A stretch of DNA of 64,000 bases from Piscirickettsiaceae bacterium (GTDB taxonomy: Bacteria; Pseudomonadota; Gammaproteobacteria; Nitrosococcales; Methylophagaceae): contig JABSQM010000014.1 in assembly GCA_013215805.1 (NCBI GenBank), forward strand, positions 294,728 to 358,727. The letters are read 5' to 3'. This document shows positions 61,273-64,000 of this stretch, one piece after another (the stretch's first letter is position 1; the number at the start of each line of letters is the position of its first letter). A program made the position numbers and the translations under genes. Under the pieces are notes generated by a model. That model was given only the letters and a program-made list of their open reading frames with translations. It had not been told where the DNA came from and ran no database searches.

Positions 61273-62601
61273 TTATCCGGCAATCATCATATTATCTAAT
61301 AGTATTGAGCCAGTATGGATATTGCCACGTTTGTCTACATCGTTACCTATGGCTTGAATTCCCATAAACATATCCCGCATATTATTAGCAATGGTAAATT
61401 CATCAATTGGATATTGAATTATTCCATTTTCTACCCAAAAACCAGCAGCACCCTGAGAATAATCGCCTGTTACTATATTAATCCCCATACCCATGGTTTC
61501 GGTAACTATGATGCCTGTATTTAATTGTTTTAATAACGAGTGAAAATTAGATTTTTTACCATCTACCATCAGATTGTGTATCTCACCAGAATTTTTTTTA
61601 GATGTCATTCCTAATCTGCGTGCTGAATAACCATCTAATACATATCTTTTTAGAATACCTTTTTTAATTATATCACGTTCTTGAGTAGCAATGCCCTCTC
61701 CATCATGAGGTGCACTGCCTAAAGCTTTGATTAAATGTGGCTGTTCATAAACATGGATGAATTCTGGAAATATCTGTTTGCCTAGATAATCCAATAGAAA
61801 CGAGGACTTGCTATACAATGCAGTTCCCATAATAGCTCCTATTAATTTTTTGAATAATGACTGTGATACCTCAGCTGAAAATATTACTGGATACGAGTTT
61901 GTCTTAATTGATTTAGGGTTTAAACGTCCAAGTGTATTATTTGCTGCTCGTATTCCAATTTCGTTGGCTTTGTCTAACTCTGTACTATCCCTAGCAATAT
62001 CATAGTAATAATTACGCTGCATGCCCCTAGAATCATTAGCAATTAATGTACAGGATAAGCTATGACGACTGCTTTGGGTACTCCCAACAAAGCCATGACT
62101 ATTAGCGTATACCAGCACACCATCATGGCTGGATAAAGAGCTTCCTTCAGATTTGGTAATTCGAGTATCTACATCTCTCCCTGCTTGCTCACATTCAGAT
62201 GCTAAGGTAATAGCCTTTTCAATATTAATATTCCACGGATGGTATAAGGATAAATCAGGAAGATCGGTTGCCATTAACGACTCATCGGCCAATCCAGAAT
62301 ATTTATCCATCTGAGTATGTCTAGCTATACCACAGGCTGAATTTACCGTATCAACTATGGATTCAACATTTAGATCTGAAGTACTAGCAGATGCCTTGCT
62401 ATGACCAAAATAGACTGTTAATGATAAGCCAGTATCATTATTATGTTCGAGTATTTCTGGCTTACTGTGGCGTACAGTAATTGATATTCCCTTGCTATGA
62501 TTAATGCTGACTTCAGCTGAAGATGCACCCATTTTATTAGCTTGTCTTAATGTTTCTTCAGCAATATATTTTAAGTGAGAATCATTCATAATAGAGCTCA
62601 T
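61273..62601 (-). CDS. pmbA: Metalloprotease PmbA/TldE
   Basis: TldE subunit that, with TldD, degrades unfolded peptides and processes microcin- or CcdA-type substrates. The roughly 442-residue protein has AEVSINHSKGISITVR, LSLTVYFG, NSHGF, SSRHSLSC, STPFD-like APHDGEG, ILKRYVLDGYSARRLGMTS, TGDYSQGAAGFWVENG and a C-terminal SILLDNMMIAG. TldE lacks the TldD metal motif, as here. ATG at 62601 chosen, 14 bases after the moeB stop; a TTG at 62619 overlapping moeB is possible. tldD is not in the window. Confidence 0.93.
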   Translation of the reverse strand: MSSIMNDSHLKYIAEETLRQANKMGASSAEVSINHSKGISITVRHSKPEILEHNNDTGLSLTVYFGHSKASASTSDLNVESIVDTVNSACGIARHTQMDKYSGLADESLMATDLPDLSLYHPWNINIEKAITLASECEQAGRDVDTRITKSEGSSLSSHDGVLVYANSHGFVGSTQSSRHSLSCTLIANDSRGMQRNYYYDIARDSTELDKANEIGIRAANNTLGRLNPKSIKTNSYPVIFSAEVSQSLFKKLIGAIMGTALYSKSSFLLDYLGKQIFPEFIHVYEQPHLIKALGSAPHDGEGIATQERDIIKKGILKRYVLDGYSARRLGMTSKKNSGEIHNLMVDGKKSNFHSLLKQLNTGIIVTETMGMGINIVTGDYSQGAAGFWVENGIIQYPIDEFTIANNMRDMFMGIQAIGNDVDKRGNIHTGSILLDNMMIAG

Positions 62602-62615
62602 AAACTTCAATTTCT

Positions 62616-63377
62616 TCAATCTTTAAATGTTATAATCTTTGAACATACTGGACAGGCAGGATCCTGCTGAAGCTTAATTTCCTTCCAAGTCATTTCTAAC
62701 GCGTCTAGGATCAATAGGCGATTACTAAGATTTTTACCGATTTTAGTAATGCATTTTACTACTTCCATAGCTTGTACTCCACCTATGATACCTAATAATG
62801 GTGACAATACACCATTTTCTGAACAGTTTTGCTGTAATTCGCCCGTATCATCATAGAGGCAACGGTAACAAGCATGATCCTGTTGGCGTGAATCATAAAC
62901 TGCGATTTGTCCTTCCATACGAATAGCAGCTCCTGATACTAACGGTTTTCGACAATTATGGGCGATCTTATTCAATAGAAATTTGGTGTTAAAATTATCA
63001 CTACAATCTACTACCACATCAGCCGAATCAACTGCTTGCTTTAATTTATCACCATCAATACGTTTGTCAATTAATTCAAGTTTTACCGAGCTGTCAATTT
63101 TTTTCAAGGTGTCTGCAGCAGATAAAACTTTATTTCTACCTATATCCCCTTGTCCATGTGCGATTTGATGTTGTAAATTAGATAATTCAACTTGATCATC
63201 ATCTACTAATATTAGATATCCTATTCCGGCTGCCACCAAATACATGGCGACTGGCGATCCTAATCCGCCTAAACCAATAATTAGTACACAGCTATTAAGC
63301 AATTTCTGTTGGCCTATAACATCTATCTGTGGTAATAATATTTGACGGCTATATCGTAACAACTGATCATCATTCAT
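62616..63377 (-). CDS. moeB: ThiF/MoeB-family sulfur carrier adenylyltransferase
   Basis: E1-like enzyme that adenylates the C-terminus of MoaD or ThiS. The 253-residue protein has GLGGLGSP (35-42), VDDDQVELSNLQHQI, DCSDNFNTKFLLN, the crossover-loop NCSENGVLSPLLG with the candidate catalytic Cys, and two CxxC zinc pairs (CYRC and CPVC). MoeB and ThiF cannot be separated by motif; in betaproteobacteria this type is often labelled MoeB and lies after ctpA, whereas here it is linked to pmbA. Confidence 0.88.
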   Translation of the reverse strand: MNDDQLLRYSRQILLPQIDVIGQQKLLNSCVLIIGLGGLGSPVAMYLVAAGIGYLILVDDDQVELSNLQHQIAHGQGDIGRNKVLSAADTLKKIDSSVKLELIDKRIDGDKLKQAVDSADVVVDCSDNFNTKFLLNKIAHNCRKPLVSGAAIRMEGQIAVYDSRQQDHACYRCLYDDTGELQQNCSENGVLSPLLGIIGGVQAMEVVKCITKIGKNLSNRLLILDALEMTWKEIKLQQDPACPVCSKIITFKD

Positions 63378-64000
63378 GTAATTTAATATATAATCATAAT
63401 ACGTATCATAGATAGTATAAATTATTACTCTATATTATTAAAATATTTTGGTCATTGGTTTTTGAAATATTTTTAGTCTTAATAAATTTATTGAAATCAG
63501 GAGTAATGCTAAGTATATCACTATAATAATTAAAATATTTAGTTAAGATAATTTTATTTTCTGCTATTTATTAATAAATGACAAGAAAAATAATTCACAT
63601 TATTTAGGTATGCTAACTAAATTTATTTTTATTGCGACATGAGATGTTTGTCGGGTCTCTTTGTAAAATCATAAATGAGGTGAATGTGCTAGTTTTATAA
63701 GCGCAGCTAATTTTCAAGCGCGCAAAATTTTTTAAAGGCAGTTATTTCTTTGATAAATATACGTTTTAGTTTAATCATAGCTCGTATTTATTTGCCATGT
63801 AGAGTGTCTTGAGTCTCTCCAATTGATCCTGAGTTTAGCGCTTAACGTATTATTTACTTCACTTAACGATGATTCTGTTTAACAACATTATTTAAATATG
63901 TAATGTTCAATATTTCAACTAAATATAATGCAAAGTCCTGACAATTACAGATGTATATTAATTATATTTATTACCATATAATTCGTACTATTTATTATCA
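63378..64000. other. Gene-free end of window (623 bases)
   Basis: AT-rich sequence upstream of moeB. It should contain the moeB-pmbA promoter close to 63378. No coding frame or RNA gene was recognised before the window ends. Confidence 0.45.

Overview
The window is about 64 kb of AT-rich bacterial DNA that looks like a shrinking but still autotrophic betaproteobacterial genome. Several gene neighbourhoods match betaproteobacterial order from memory: gpmI-envC-ctpA; rhodanese-grxC-(secB)-gpsA; tsaD/rpsU-dnaG-rpoD-tRNA; hemA-prfA; and TPR lipoprotein-(lolB)-ispE-tRNA-Gln-prs-rplY-pth-ychF. Phosphoribulokinase, class I fructose bisphosphatase, a CBB-type class II aldolase and triosephosphate isomerase imply a Calvin cycle, although RuBisCO is outside the window. 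Only about two thirds of the window is coding, intergenic gaps reach 2 kb, and several gaps hold recognisable gene wrecks. This pattern suits a host-associated or endosymbiotic relative of autotrophic betaproteobacteria such as Nitrosomonadales. The taxonomy is inference.

Layout. 0-36.5 kb is core chromosome: Tat export, cell division and envelope, glycolysis/Calvin cycle, folate, phospholipid, tRNA modification (tsaC, tsaD), replication and transcription (dnaG, rpoD), haem (hemA, hemN), isoprenoid, PRPP and translation genes. It carries three tRNAs (Ile-CAU, Leu-UAA, Gln-UUG). Within it grxC has an in-frame stop, and remnants resembling secB and lolB lie exactly where betaproteobacterial order predicts them. 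36.5-49 kb is gene-poor: an hda-like remnant, an RND efflux operon, a PLP-dependent sulfur amino acid enzyme and a trpE-trpG pair, separated by 0.9-2 kb of apparently empty DNA.

49.8-59.6 kb is the accessory zone. The first part (49.8-54.5 kb) is a decayed mobile element. It holds a broken XRE repressor with operator-like palindromes, a frameshifted small conserved 'GDGHR' protein, a decayed secreted toxin-like gene followed by a truncated partner, a broken RepL-type plasmid initiator and a frameshifted ImmA/IrrE metallopeptidase. Many of the breaks fall on homopolymer runs. The second part (55.0-59.6 kb) is better preserved and resembles a plasmid replicon inside the chromosome. It has five CAGG-N8-GTAC iterons and a perfect DnaA box, a DnaC-like helicase loader and a putative replication initiator. 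An argJ gene that looks alphaproteobacterial lies between the loader and the initiator.

Core genes resume at 61.3-63.4 kb with moeB/thiF and pmbA (tldE). The strongest leads are the embedded replicon with its argJ cargo and the series of in-progress gene losses. No CRISPR array, rRNA or intact transposase was seen.
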